64,000 nucleotides of DNA from Lysinibacillus pakistanensis (GTDB taxonomy: Bacteria; Bacillota; Bacilli; Bacillales_A; Planococcaceae): positions 21,407-85,406 of the forward strand of contig BBDJ01000020.1 in the NCBI GenBank assembly GCA_001312325.1, given 5' to 3'. The notes under the pieces were generated by a model. It was not told the DNA's origin and did not search any database. It was given only the letters and a program-made list of their open reading frames with translations. The position numbers and the translations under genes are program-made. Below, piece by piece: positions 49,594 to 58,100 of the stretch (positions are counted from its first letter, which is position 1; each line of letters starts with the position of its first letter).

Positions 49594-49905
49594 AAAAAAG
49601 CCGTGGCGGTCAACTAACGCCACAGCCTATATAAAGTGCGTGCGATACACTTAATAATAATGTGTGCAAATTAAGGTTACTTATACATTAAATAAAGTCT
49701 TCAAGTTATAGCTAAGATTAGAATGTGTGGGTAGCTTAATTTAAAAAACAATTTCGGGGGATAAATTCAAATTGAAAAATAGTATTGAAAAATCTCTAGT
49801 TAAGACTTGGGAAACGGTTTGCCAATTAAATATGAATTATTTTTCTGGATATTCTACATGTAATGATGCTGGTACAAGCCGACTTTTACTTTTTTTAGAT
49901 TATGG
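49594..49905. repeat. Repeat B: repeat C copy 4 plus decayed DUF3231 tail
   Basis: 49594-49661 matches 44966-45037 and is followed, at 49828-49905, by a degraded minus-strand copy of the DUF3231 C-terminus (reads RLVPASLHVEYPEK and stop, against WLVPPPLHVDYPEK in the intact gene). So a segment equivalent to 44966-45180 was duplicated here and has decayed. The wider gap 49070-50130 contains no intact gene. Confidence 0.75.
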
Positions 49906-50130
49906 TTTCAAGTTTGAATTCAAGCTTTCAAAAATAAAATGTGAATGAAAACATTGGGGAAAGTTAGAGGTAGGTAATGCCTAACTAAGTATGGGTTTTT
50001 AGTATGTAAAGCTAGGATAGCATAGTAGCAATTATTTAGAGGATGGTACGTCCGCTATCCCAAAATCATTATATTGCAAGTAAAACAGGTATCCTTTGAA
50101 ATAAATCGTTTGTATAAAAGGTTAATTTTT

Positions 50131-51165
50131 TTATAAGCAGATTGTTCCGGTTTTTATACCAGTAGGACCGTTAAATCCAGGAATTGTATCGATAACTGTA
50201 TTTGTAGCTATATCTATAACAGACACAGTATTATCTGCCTGATTTGTGACATATGCAAGTGTTCCATCCGGTAAAATGGTTACTTGGTCAGGGGATGAAC
50301 CTACAGGGATTGTAGCAATTACCGTATTAGTAGCTGTATTAATGACAGATACAGTATTACTACCTTTATTGACAATGTAAACAAGTGTTCCATCAGGGGT
50401 AATGGCTGTTCCCACAGGTCCTGTTCCCACAGGGATTGTAGCAATTACCGTATTAGTCACTACATTAATGACAGATACTGTGTTACTATTTTCATTTGTC
50501 ACATAAGCAAATTGCCCACTCGGTGTGAAAACAATTGATCTTGGGCGGATTCCTACAGGGATAGTAGCAACAACGGTATTCGTAGCAGTATTTATAACTG
50601 AAACTGAATTTGAGTTTTCGTTTGCAACGTAAGCTAACGCACTATTCGGCGTGAAAGCTACGCCCTGAGGTTGGAGTCCTACTGGAATAGTAGTCGTCAC
50701 GGTATTCGTAGCAGTATCTATAACAGACACAGTATTAGATCCATGATTTGCAACATATGCAAGTGTACCATTTGGTGAAACTGCAACACCAAGTGGGTTG
50801 ACTCCTACCGGAATGGTAGCGACTACCGTATTAGTAGCAGTATCAAAAACCGTTACATCATTCGATAAGAAAGCAGGAACATATCCAAATTCTCCATTTG
50901 GTGTAATCGCTACTTCTAGAGGACCAGTCCCAACTGGAATGGTAGCGACTATAGTATTCGTAGCAGTATCAATTACGGATACCCTATTATCAGGAGTTTC
51001 TAACTGTCCAGCGTCTGTAACATATACGAGATAATTACAACTTGGTGGCACAGGTAAAAATGGTGGCTTGCAACGACAAGGGCAACAAAAACCACAACAA
51101 CGACAATGACAACTAGGATTTGATTTGAACTTGATCTTTTTAAAATATTTATGTTCTTTCCCCAC
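50131..51165 (-). CDS. YVTN beta-propeller repeat protein with Cys-rich N-terminus
   Basis: About 345 residues. A Cys-rich head (CHCRCCGFCCPCRCKPP) is followed by seven repeats of about 42 residues, consensus N-TVSVI-[DN]-TATNTV-[IV]-ATIPVG-x-x-P-x-G-VAxTP-x-G-x-x-AYV-x-N, i.e. a seven-bladed YVTN/YncE-type propeller. GTG 51165 has AAAGGATG about 9 bases upstream; ATG 51174 and an ORF start at 51225 are alternatives. Cys-rich heads occur in spore-coat and exosporium proteins, suggesting a spore-surface location. Bidirectional-looking terminator lies on its upstream side. Confidence 0.82.
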   Translation of the reverse strand: MGKEHKYFKKIKFKSNPSCHCRCCGFCCPCRCKPPFLPVPPSCNYLVYVTDAGQLETPDNRVSVIDTATNTIVATIPVGTGPLEVAITPNGEFGYVPAFLSNDVTVFDTATNTVVATIPVGVNPLGVAVSPNGTLAYVANHGSNTVSVIDTATNTVTTTIPVGLQPQGVAFTPNSALAYVANENSNSVSVINTATNTVVATIPVGIRPRSIVFTPSGQFAYVTNENSNTVSVINVVTNTVIATIPVGTGPVGTAITPDGTLVYIVNKGSNTVSVINTATNTVIATIPVGSSPDQVTILPDGTLAYVTNQADNTVSVIDIATNTVIDTIPGFNGPTGIKTGTICL

Positions 51166-51350
51166 ACTGTACATCCTTTCTATCATATATTGATACAATA
51201 TGTATCGAACATGTAAATGGTTCAAATATACAAAGGGTTAAAGGGTAATTTTTAAAGTTGGTTCCCAAACCCCTAGGATTTTAAACAGTTTAGGAAAAAT
51301 TCAAGGGGTTGTCAGAACACAATTTAATTGTACTTTAATAAACATAGACA

Positions 51351-51388
51351 AAGGCTCAAAACCTGTTAGCCACAGGTTTTGAGCCTTT
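51351..51388. terminator. Strong hairpin terminator
   Basis: AAGGCTCAAAACCTGT / ACAGGTTTTGAGCCTT, near-perfect 16-bp stem with a 5-nt loop. Confidence 0.85.
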
Positions 51389-51500
51389 GTATTTGTACTG
51401 ACATTCCTTTCAAACTATCACTTTACCGGATTGGGTTTCACCATAAGATTTAGCAAGAAATCGTTGACGATCTGAGTTAATTGACATAAGTGATAATAGA

Positions 51501-51612
51501 TTAAACTGCAGTAGCATTCCAAAATATACTGATTCCAAAAGCTACTACTACTCCAGCAAAAATCCAACCCATAGCATATTTTTTTTAACCTAAAATTATT
51601 AATACTCAACAT
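51501..51612 (-). CDS. Tiny single-helix membrane peptide (one frameshift)
   Basis: About 36 residues: SINNFRLKKYAMGWIFAGVV then VAFGISIFWNATAV, one transmembrane helix, recovered by removing one base from the 8-base run near 51579-51586. No clear ribosome site, so expression is uncertain. Confidence 0.35.
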
Positions 51613-51704
51613 TAAAAAGCAAAAAGTCATAATAAAGCAATTACCAATAGCTCTTAATTATTCATCCATTTTATAACGAAAATGTTTTAGATACCACCAT
51701 TGCG

Positions 51705-51908
51705 GTGAACCCAACAGCCCCTAGCCATAAGGTGAAGACAAAATTGGCTCAAGCATGGAATCCAGGAAGCACAGCTATGAAAACTGAAACAGAAAAATTT
51801 ATTGCACAGTCGGTTAAAGAAGGAATTATTCAGGAATCGCACTTGGAGGATTTGCAGAATGGTACAATGACCACTGACCGTTTAATGGGCTTGTATATTA
51901 CGATTTAA
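51705..51908 (+). CDS. Hypothetical protein, 67 residues
   Basis: GTG 51705; the frame is open from 51651. Reads NPTAPSHKVKTKLAQAWNPG then KTETEKFIAQSVKEGIIQES and ends TTDRLMGLYITI. No ribosome site before the GTG, so it may be the tail of a truncated gene. No family recognised. Confidence 0.4.
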   Translation: MNPTAPSHKVKTKLAQAWNPGSTAMKTETEKFIAQSVKEGIIQESHLEDLQNGTMTTDRLMGLYITI

Positions 51909-51994
51909 CAAAGACATGGTCAATAAAATGGTAACAGTAGTTTCTTTGTTTGCATAAAATAGGAGCATGTATGTAGAACAAGGAGGATATGTTT

Positions 51995-52219
51995 ATGGTA
52001 ATGCCTTCATATAATCAAAGAATTTCTCCGCAACAAGCAATGCAGATTGCCGTGCAAAGAGTACCTGGACAAATCATACATTACGGAATGGATATGGAAA
52101 ACGGTACTTTAGTATATGAAATATTTATTCTGACATCTCAAAATAAGATTTACGAAGTAGAAGTAAACGCAAAGACAGGTGTAATTCGTAAAATTGAAGA
52201 GGAGAATGATTCCGATTAA
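51995..52219 (+). CDS. PepSY-domain small protein
   Basis: 74 residues: ISPQQAMQIAVQRVPGQIIH, GTLVYEIFILTSQNKIYEVE and VNAKTGVIRKIEEE give a complete PepSY domain (protease-inhibitor-like). No signal peptide. ATG 51995 is 8 bases after AAGGAGG, better than ATG 51989. Followed by a strong terminator. Confidence 0.82.
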   Translation: MVMPSYNQRISPQQAMQIAVQRVPGQIIHYGMDMENGTLVYEIFILTSQNKIYEVEVNAKTGVIRKIEEENDSD

Positions 52220-52238
52220 AATATCTTTATTAACACAA

Positions 52239-52278
52239 ATCCCAGGTACTCAATATTTTTGAGCCTGGGATTTTTTTT
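52239..52278. terminator. Terminator shared by PepSY and gerC-like genes
   Basis: CCCAGGTACTCAA / TTGAGCCTGGG stem followed by a run of eight T; convergent position. Confidence 0.88.
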
Positions 52279-53437
52279 ACTCTACAATTGTTTCTTCAAA
52301 TGTTTTTCTACCAGGGTTTACTTTATTTACGTTAACATTTATTTTGCTTATTGACTCTTTAGTCAAAGGTATTTTCCCGTCATTCTCTATTTTCTTCCAT
52401 ACTTTTACTTTGTCTCGGTACAGGTATTCGGATAAACGGTAAATATCAACGTTTAATTTCAATCCCTCTTCATATGTTGTCTTTATTTCTTCTTTAACTT
52501 TCTTAATAATACCTTTTCTTATCTCATCTGAAGTTACTTTAGTTTTAAAACCATTGAGTGTAGCGTTGAATTTAATATCTATTTCAAATGTCACCTGATT
52601 GTTTTTAACAATTGGTTTAACATCAAGATCTATTTTTTCTAAATCTAACGTTAAGTAATCTCTTTCGCTATCGTCCACTTGAATGGTTATGTCCCCTCTA
52701 TTCTTTTTGGTCAGCATCCATTGGGTTCCTCTTGCAGTGTTACCTTTCAACGTTCCTTTAAATCCATCTTTTGAAAGGATGCAGCTACCATTTACGGAAG
52801 TTTCCTTTGCGGGCTTCTCATTTTTGGACTCCCAACTTTCGTTGATTGAGACTAATGACAAAGCCACTTCATGACTGGGTTCATTTAATCCAATAATTAA
52901 ACTTCTTAAATCGACAGGCTCAATAAATGTTTCTAAAGCTTTTGTATTTAATGGACTACTTAGTTTTGAAGTTGTAAGTGGCTTATTTACTAACGGTGTT
53001 ATCAGAAGAATCTCTTCTAATGAATCCTTTGTACAATGGGCAAAAATCTGATATCTTGTTTCTCTAAAACGTAAAAAACTATCTATAACAGAGATAGCAT
53101 GTTCACTTTTTAAAACTTCTTCAGTAAATATAGCATAGGTCATATGCCCCCAAAATATTTCTTGGTCAACTGAGCGATATATATTATAAATAGCTTCTTC
53201 CATGGTATCCCCTTTAGCATGTCCAATCTCTGATGGTGTTGTTTCAGGACTGGGCGTTTCAGATTTTGCAACATCGGCAAAGTTAATCAGTTGTATATAA
53301 ACTTCATACTTATTATCTTTAAAATCTACACCGACTCCATGGACATAATACATTCTTTGGGGTTCAGAGACATCCCAACATCCAGAGAGAAACAGTATCA
53401 TGGTAAAGCATATGGTTAAGATAATTTTTCTTTTCAA
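52277..53437 (-). CDS. Ger(x)C family spore germination lipoprotein
   Basis: 386 residues. Signal sequence KRKIILTICFTMILFLSGC with lipobox LSGC, then WDVSEPQRMYYVHGVGVDF, the classic GerAC/GerKC opening (WD..E......GIG.D). C-terminal region KKVKEEIKTTYEEGLKLNVD matches the family end. TTG 53437 with AGGGA upstream is preferred to an unsupported upstream start (53497). This is the C subunit of a nutrient receptor, anchored on the inner spore membrane; no gerA or gerB partner lies beside it. Confidence 0.88.
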   Translation of the reverse strand: MKRKIILTICFTMILFLSGCWDVSEPQRMYYVHGVGVDFKDNKYEVYIQLINFADVAKSETPSPETTPSEIGHAKGDTMEEAIYNIYRSVDQEIFWGHMTYAIFTEEVLKSEHAISVIDSFLRFRETRYQIFAHCTKDSLEEILLITPLVNKPLTTSKLSSPLNTKALETFIEPVDLRSLIIGLNEPSHEVALSLVSINESWESKNEKPAKETSVNGSCILSKDGFKGTLKGNTARGTQWMLTKKNRGDITIQVDDSERDYLTLDLEKIDLDVKPIVKNNQVTFEIDIKFNATLNGFKTKVTSDEIRKGIIKKVKEEIKTTYEEGLKLNVDIYRLSEYLYRDKVKVWKKIENDGKIPLTKESISKINVNVNKVNPGRKTFEETIVE

Positions 53438-53585
53438 TTTGTCATCCCTACTTTTAGAAGTTTGTATTTTGGAAGTTGGTACTTTCAGTTTAGACAAAAA
53501 TATAGACAGTTATAATTTTAAAAAGAAGGGTTTTCTAAAAGTATTCTAATTTATACAGGAAAATTGGAGAAGTGATTTTATACAT

Positions 53586-53612
53586 GAAAAAAAGCCACTC
53601 ATTTGAGTGACT
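53586..53612 (-). terminator. Minus-strand terminator
   Basis: AGCCACTCA / TGAGTGACT stem with seven T following on the minus strand; no obvious gene upstream of it. Confidence 0.6.
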
Positions 53613-53615
53613 AAG

Positions 53616-53753
53616 ATTATTGGTTTTGGATTATCAATATTAGGACCTATTATAGCTCCAAATTTTAAAACAGCAGCATTACTAATAAAAGAGTTAGCAT
53701 CTAAACATCGAGGGAATTTAAGAATTGACGTGCCCTCCGGTAATAATGAGTGA
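53616..53753 (+). pseudogene. C-terminal fragment of a GNAT acetyltransferase
   Basis: Reads IIGFGLSILGPIIAPNFKTA then LLIKELASKHRGNLRIDVPS and stops. The pattern G.GP..A.....A..L...L......LRIDVP is that of the C-terminal half of a GNAT protein. No start or N-terminal part. 53754-54167 shows no gene. Confidence 0.4.
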
Positions 53754-54167
53754 ATGTCATAAGAGTTACAAAATGATGATTGTAGGAATTAGTTTCTGTC
53801 TATATCCACCGCCATGTTCTACCGTTGAAATAATGAAACATCTATAAGGAGTATGCATGAATCAACCAAACTTGAAACTTAGACATTAAAGGGAAACAGC
53901 TCTCGAATGAGTAGCTGTTTTTGTCATTTCACGATTAATTCCAAAATCCCATAGTTGTTTAGCATCATTGTCTCCCACAACCATCGAGAATTGGTTGGAA
54001 TTATAGTGGGGGAATTTATCATTTGTGTATATTATTTGAACAATCATTGAGAAATAATAAAAGAGATAAAATTTACTGAAACTATATGTAAACTTAAAAC
54101 GTAAAAATAATGGTTTATATAACCAATTATAATTACCATTTTTTTGATGCATTGGAGGATTAGGAAA

Positions 54168-54710
54168 ATGACAGTTAGTTATTGGACAGGACAAAATCTT
54201 ACATTACGAGCGATACAACCAGAAGATATCATTATATTTGAATTTTTAGATGATGAAATTCTTCGAAATATGGATTCGATCCATTTTCCTCGCTCAGCTA
54301 ATAAAATGTCAGAATGGGTAGAAGAACAATCTGAAGAAGATGATGAATTCCGTTTTGTTGCAGTAGATAGAGATAATAATATTGTTGGGTTGATTGAAAC
54401 ATTTGATTGTGATTTGAAAAACGGTATCTTTGATTATTATTTAGCTGTATTCGAACCTTACAGGGGTAAAGGATATGCAAAAGAAATGATTCTCATGGTT
54501 CTTCGATTCTTCTTTTCAGAGCGTGCTTATCAAAAAGTAAATACAACAGTGTACTCCTTTAATGAGCCATCCATACGCCTTCATGAAAAATTAGGTTTTA
54601 TGAAAGAGGGTCAACTAAGAAAAATTATTTTCACTAAAGGTGCTTATTATGATGGTATTTGCTACGGAATGACAAGAGAAGAATTTGAACAAAATCATGG
54701 ATTTCTATAA
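54168..54710 (+). CDS. GNAT family N-acetyltransferase
   Basis: 180 residues, intact. TLRAIQPEDIIIFEFLDDEI begins the domain; acetyl-CoA loop VFEPYRGKGYAKEMILMVLR and SFNEPSIRLHEKLGFMKEGQLRK (in parts) match RimJ/RimL-like enzymes. GGAGGAT precedes ATG 54168. Substrate unknown. Confidence 0.87.
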   Translation: MTVSYWTGQNLTLRAIQPEDIIIFEFLDDEILRNMDSIHFPRSANKMSEWVEEQSEEDDEFRFVAVDRDNNIVGLIETFDCDLKNGIFDYYLAVFEPYRGKGYAKEMILMVLRFFFSERAYQKVNTTVYSFNEPSIRLHEKLGFMKEGQLRKIIFTKGAYYDGICYGMTREEFEQNHGFL

Positions 54711-54775
54711 AAAAATAATTATAGTACAGAGATAAGTAAAATAGTGATCCAAACAAATAAAAATGGGGGGATTTT

Positions 54776-55322
54776 ATGAAAAAAGAAAAGAAACCACTAG
54801 TTATTGCTATTGCTGCGGTTTCTGGTGGTGGGAAAACGACTATATCGACTCACCTAAACAAAAGATTAAAAAAATTCTAAAATACTTTTATTTGATGAAT
54901 ATGATTTTGATGGTCCTGATGACATTATAGATTGGATTGACAACGGCGCTAATTATGATGAGTGGAACTTGGCTCCTCTCATTAGAGATATAGAAGCGTT
55001 ACTAACTGAACCTTTAGATTACATAGTGCTGGACTTTCCGTTTGCCTATAAACACTTTGAAACGAGTAAATTCATAGATTTTGCTGTGTTTATTGATACT
55101 CCTTTGGATATTGCAATGGCACGTCGAGTATCTAGAGATTTTAAGAATAATTCGGTAGAAAATATTTTAAGGGATATGGAGATTTATATTTCACAAGGAA
55201 GGCGCGGCTATTTAGAGATGTTAGAAACAGTAAAACCGAATTCTGACATCATTGTCGATGGGACTTTACCCGTATCCGAAATTGTAAATATTCTTTCTCA
55301 ATACTTAGACCAGATTTCTTAA
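54776..55322 (+). CDS. P-loop nucleoside/uridine kinase-like protein (one frameshift)
   Basis: About 181 residues. VIAIAAVSGGGKTTISTHL is the P-loop, LLFDEYDFDGPDDI follows as in uridine-kinase-like proteins, YIVLDFPFAYKH holds the Walker B-like Asp and DTPLDIAMARRVSRDF the LID Arg residues. The frame breaks at the 7-A run near 54868-54874. Likely phosphorylates a small nucleoside or sugar; exact substrate unknown. Confidence 0.8.
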
Positions 55323-55470
55323 CAGTTCTATTTTCTCCATAATTTCAAAATTAAGGTTCCTTAGTAAATAATCTGTAAAATGACCTCCGTGAGGGATGGT
55401 AAAATTAAAATACTTTTTAATGTCCAATCATTTACTCTTTTAATCTTTTAAAACAAGCCCTTTTAATAAT

Positions 55471-55497
55471 GCAACTGCAGAGATGTGGTTGCTTTTT
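55471..55497 (+). terminator. Hairpin terminator in the 55.3-55.6 kb gap
   Basis: GCAAC / GTTGC stem followed by TTTTT. A related sequence with the same flank (TTTAATCTTTTAAAAC...) recurs near 57512-57580. The gap 55323-55632 has no gene. Confidence 0.5.
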
Positions 55498-55632
55498 ATG
55501 GTGGCCAAAAGAATTCAATTAGAGCAACTGATTCTTGTGCTAACGGAGCAGATTACTTTAAGGTGGAAAAAGTAATAAAGTATTGAATTTATATAAAATT
55601 AAGTTTTTTTAGTTGTGTAAGGAGGGAAAACA

Positions 55633-56229
55633 ATGCTTAAACAAATAATTCAAAGCTGGGATCAGTATTGTAGAGATGAAAATTTTATTGGCATAGGTTC
55701 TACAAGAAAAGTATATAGAGTTTTAGATTATGTAATAAAAGTGCATTTGCATCCAATCGGTTATAAACAATCGAAAAAAGAATTAGAAATTTACACTTCA
55801 ATGGTTGATAAAGGTCTCGCCCAGTTATTCGCTCAGACATACTATGTTGATGATTTCATATCTGTACAAAAATATTACAAACCTTTAGAACTAAAGAATA
55901 ATCAAACGTATGAGGTAAAGGATGAAGAAAACCAATGTTTGATCCCTAATTTGTTTGATGAGGTTTTAGAAATATTAGATAAAAACTTCGATTGCTTTGA
56001 TTTAGAAGACAGTAGTAATTACGGTTTAAATAATGATGGTAAACTTGTTTTTACCGATTATGGTATGACAAAGAGTTTATATGAAAAAGAGTGGGGTCCG
56101 TTAGCCGAAGAGGGCATACTTCCGCAAATACATTTTGACTTTTGCAGTGTTTGTGGATTAGAAAAGGAACTTCGTATGTACGGAGACAATGACAGAGACA
56201 AACGTTGTTATAATTGTGGTAAGGAATAA
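55633..56229 (+). CDS. Kinase-like fold protein with C-terminal zinc ribbon
   Basis: 198 residues, intact. IGIGSTRKVYRVLDYVIKVH resembles a kinase glycine loop and the VAIK-type Lys strand; SSNYGLNNDGKLVFTDYGM resembles a reduced catalytic/DFG region (N..L...G..V..DYG). The C-terminus CSVCGLEKELRMY ... RCYNCGKE gives a CxxC-CxxC zinc ribbon. Only a minimal kinase lobe is present, so activity is uncertain. GGAGGG precedes ATG 55633. Confidence 0.6.
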   Translation: MLKQIIQSWDQYCRDENFIGIGSTRKVYRVLDYVIKVHLHPIGYKQSKKELEIYTSMVDKGLAQLFAQTYYVDDFISVQKYYKPLELKNNQTYEVKDEENQCLIPNLFDEVLEILDKNFDCFDLEDSSNYGLNNDGKLVFTDYGMTKSLYEKEWGPLAEEGILPQIHFDFCSVCGLEKELRMYGDNDRDKRCYNCGKE

Positions 56230-56468
56230 GGGGAATCAGTATGTCATAAAGTTTGTGAATACTTAAAGTAACGGGGACGATTGTTCAATAGAGCAGTCGC
56301 TTTTTTTACTAAGGGACATTTAATTAAGTCGACATCAACCTAATGTAAAAGAACTTTTATCCTTCGCAACCTCTGAAAAGAATGTCGTGAAAGAATATGA
56401 ATTATATTATAAATGCATTCTCCAGTAAGAGAATTATATGGATATGACCTTGGAGATGAGATTGTGTT

Positions 56469-56579
56469 GGCTGTATTGGAATAGAATTTTTAAGTTCAAA
56501 CCAGTGTGAAATAAAACATATTGGAGTATCTCAAAATCATAGGGGAGTTAGTAATGCTTGTAAGCTTCTGAAGAAGTGA
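56469..56579 (+). pseudogene. Decayed GNAT acetyltransferase fragment
   Basis: GCIGIEFLSSNQCEIKHIGV then SQNHRGVSNACKLLKK and stop is the acetyl-CoA core of a GNAT protein (..IKHIxVxxxxRG..). Upstream and downstream frames are interrupted. 56230-56728 otherwise contains only a hairpin with a T run near 56276-56310. Confidence 0.5.
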
Positions 56580-56728
56580 ACAAAAGAAAGGTTTAAAATA
56601 TAAAATAGACTATGTTACAGATATAGAGAGATATATAATTAGTTTGTGGTAAGTTATGAACAGTTTGGAAGAATATAAAAAGTATGTGATTGTTTGCAAT
56701 CCCATACGTCTTACTCTATGGAGGAAAT

Positions 56729-57434
56729 ATGCTTAAAGACAATTTTAAAATTAGTAATATTCCCGCAGTTTTATGGGGAGCAAAGAGTGAGAAAATTTTT
56801 ATTGCAGTACATGGAAATATGTCAAATAAAGAAGATGCAGTGATTCAAATATTAGCTGAAGAAGCCAATCAAAAAGGTTATCAAGTATTAAGCTTTGATT
56901 TACCTGAGCATGGAGAAAGAAAAAAATGATAATACTCCTTGCAAAGTACAGTTTTGTGTTGGTGAATTATCTATAATTATGGATTACGCAAAAGAACATT
57001 GGAAAGAAGTAAGCGTGTTTGCATGTAGTATGGGAGCTTATTTTAGCCTTTTAGCCTATCAAAATGTTGTGTTAGAAAAGGCATTATTTTTATCACCAGT
57101 AGTTAATATGGAACGTATTATCGAAAATATGATGAAATGGTTTAATGTAACACCAGAGCTTTTGCAAAAAGAGATGACTATAGAGACACCAATTGGTCAA
57201 AAGTTGTATTGGGATTATTTATGCTATATAAAAGAACATCCTATTAATACATGGAATACAGATACATATATTATGTATGGAGCAAAAGATGAACTGTGCG
57301 AATTTGAAACTATTAACTATTTTACAAAAAAACATCGTTGTGAATTAGAAGTCATGGAAACAGGTGAACATTACTTTCATACTGAAGAACAGTTAAAGAT
57401 ATTTGAACAGTGGTTACACAAACATATCAATTAA
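56729..57434 (+). CDS. Alpha/beta hydrolase (one frameshift)
   Basis: About 234 residues. AVHGNMSNKEDAVIQ is the oxyanion-hole strand, VLSFDLPEHGERK follows, the nucleophile elbow is VFACSMGAYFSLLAY (CxMG around Ser), Asp is in MYGAKDELCEF and His in ETGEHYFHTEEQL. GGAGGAAAT precedes ATG 56729. The frame breaks at the 7-A run near 56919-56926. Substrate unknown. Confidence 0.82.
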
Positions 57435-57665
57435 CATATTACGTTGAAATGCTGAAATTCATTGTGGGAGTAAGCATTAACCTATAAAATTCAAATCTTA
57501 ATCATTAATTTTTTTAATCTTTTAAAACTTTCTTTTAATAATTATATAATCAAGCAGCTACAGATATGTGGGTGATTTTTAGATTGGTTGTTCATACTAT
57601 ATTGAATGCATTATTAATATAGTTTTATGGTAATATTATTGAGCATACATATGGGAGGTAATCTA

Positions 57666-57860
57666 TTGTTTGAAAATGTTTCAAAACTCCAATTAACACT
57701 ATCTTTTGTAATGGTTTTTATCGGTTTTTCACAAGCGTTTAGCAACTGGGGAGAAAAGAGATCGTTATCTTTATTCTTTTTGACTTCTAGTATTTTAGTT
57801 TTAATTCTTGCGATTATTGCTTTAATTGACTATAGAAAACGGCAAATATCTAAAGACTGA
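57666..57860 (+). CDS. Small two-helix membrane protein
   Basis: 64 residues from TTG 57666 with GGGAGGT upstream. Two transmembrane helices (LQLTLSFVMVFIGFSQAFS; LFFLTSSILVLILAIIALID) and a short basic tail. No family recognised. Confidence 0.65.
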   Translation: MFENVSKLQLTLSFVMVFIGFSQAFSNWGEKRSLSLFFLTSSILVLILAIIALIDYRKRQISKD

Positions 57861-57899
57861 AAAGCCTCAAAATGTTCTTTACAATGTATTTAACGAAAA

Positions 57900-57931
57900 A
57901 AAGATTGAAGCAAATTAGCCTCAATCTTTCT
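57900..57931. terminator. Terminator between the small membrane protein and fumC
   Basis: AAAGATTGAGG-type arm AAAAGATTGAAG / CTCAATCTTTCTT with an internal loop; lies between convergent genes. Confidence 0.65.
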
Positions 57932-58100
57932 TACCCACATATTCCTTCACACACGCTCAACGTATTTTATTAGCCCCAATTTAGCCCCAGGACCTAAAGA
58001 TCTTATGCATTATCTTGCATTAAACAAAATGATTCGAGATGCTAAAAATAATTGGTATATCAATGGTGGGGCGACTTCAAGGAATCACCTTGCACTTACA

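Noticed and set aside
53886..54194. Minus-strand 102-codon ORF
   Set aside because: Overlaps the ribosome site and start of the GNAT gene on the other strand and has no family resemblance.
57960..58100. Phage integrase remnant or attachment site upstream of the fumC stop
   Set aside because: Only a few codons look suggestive; no tyrosine-recombinase motif or direct repeat found.
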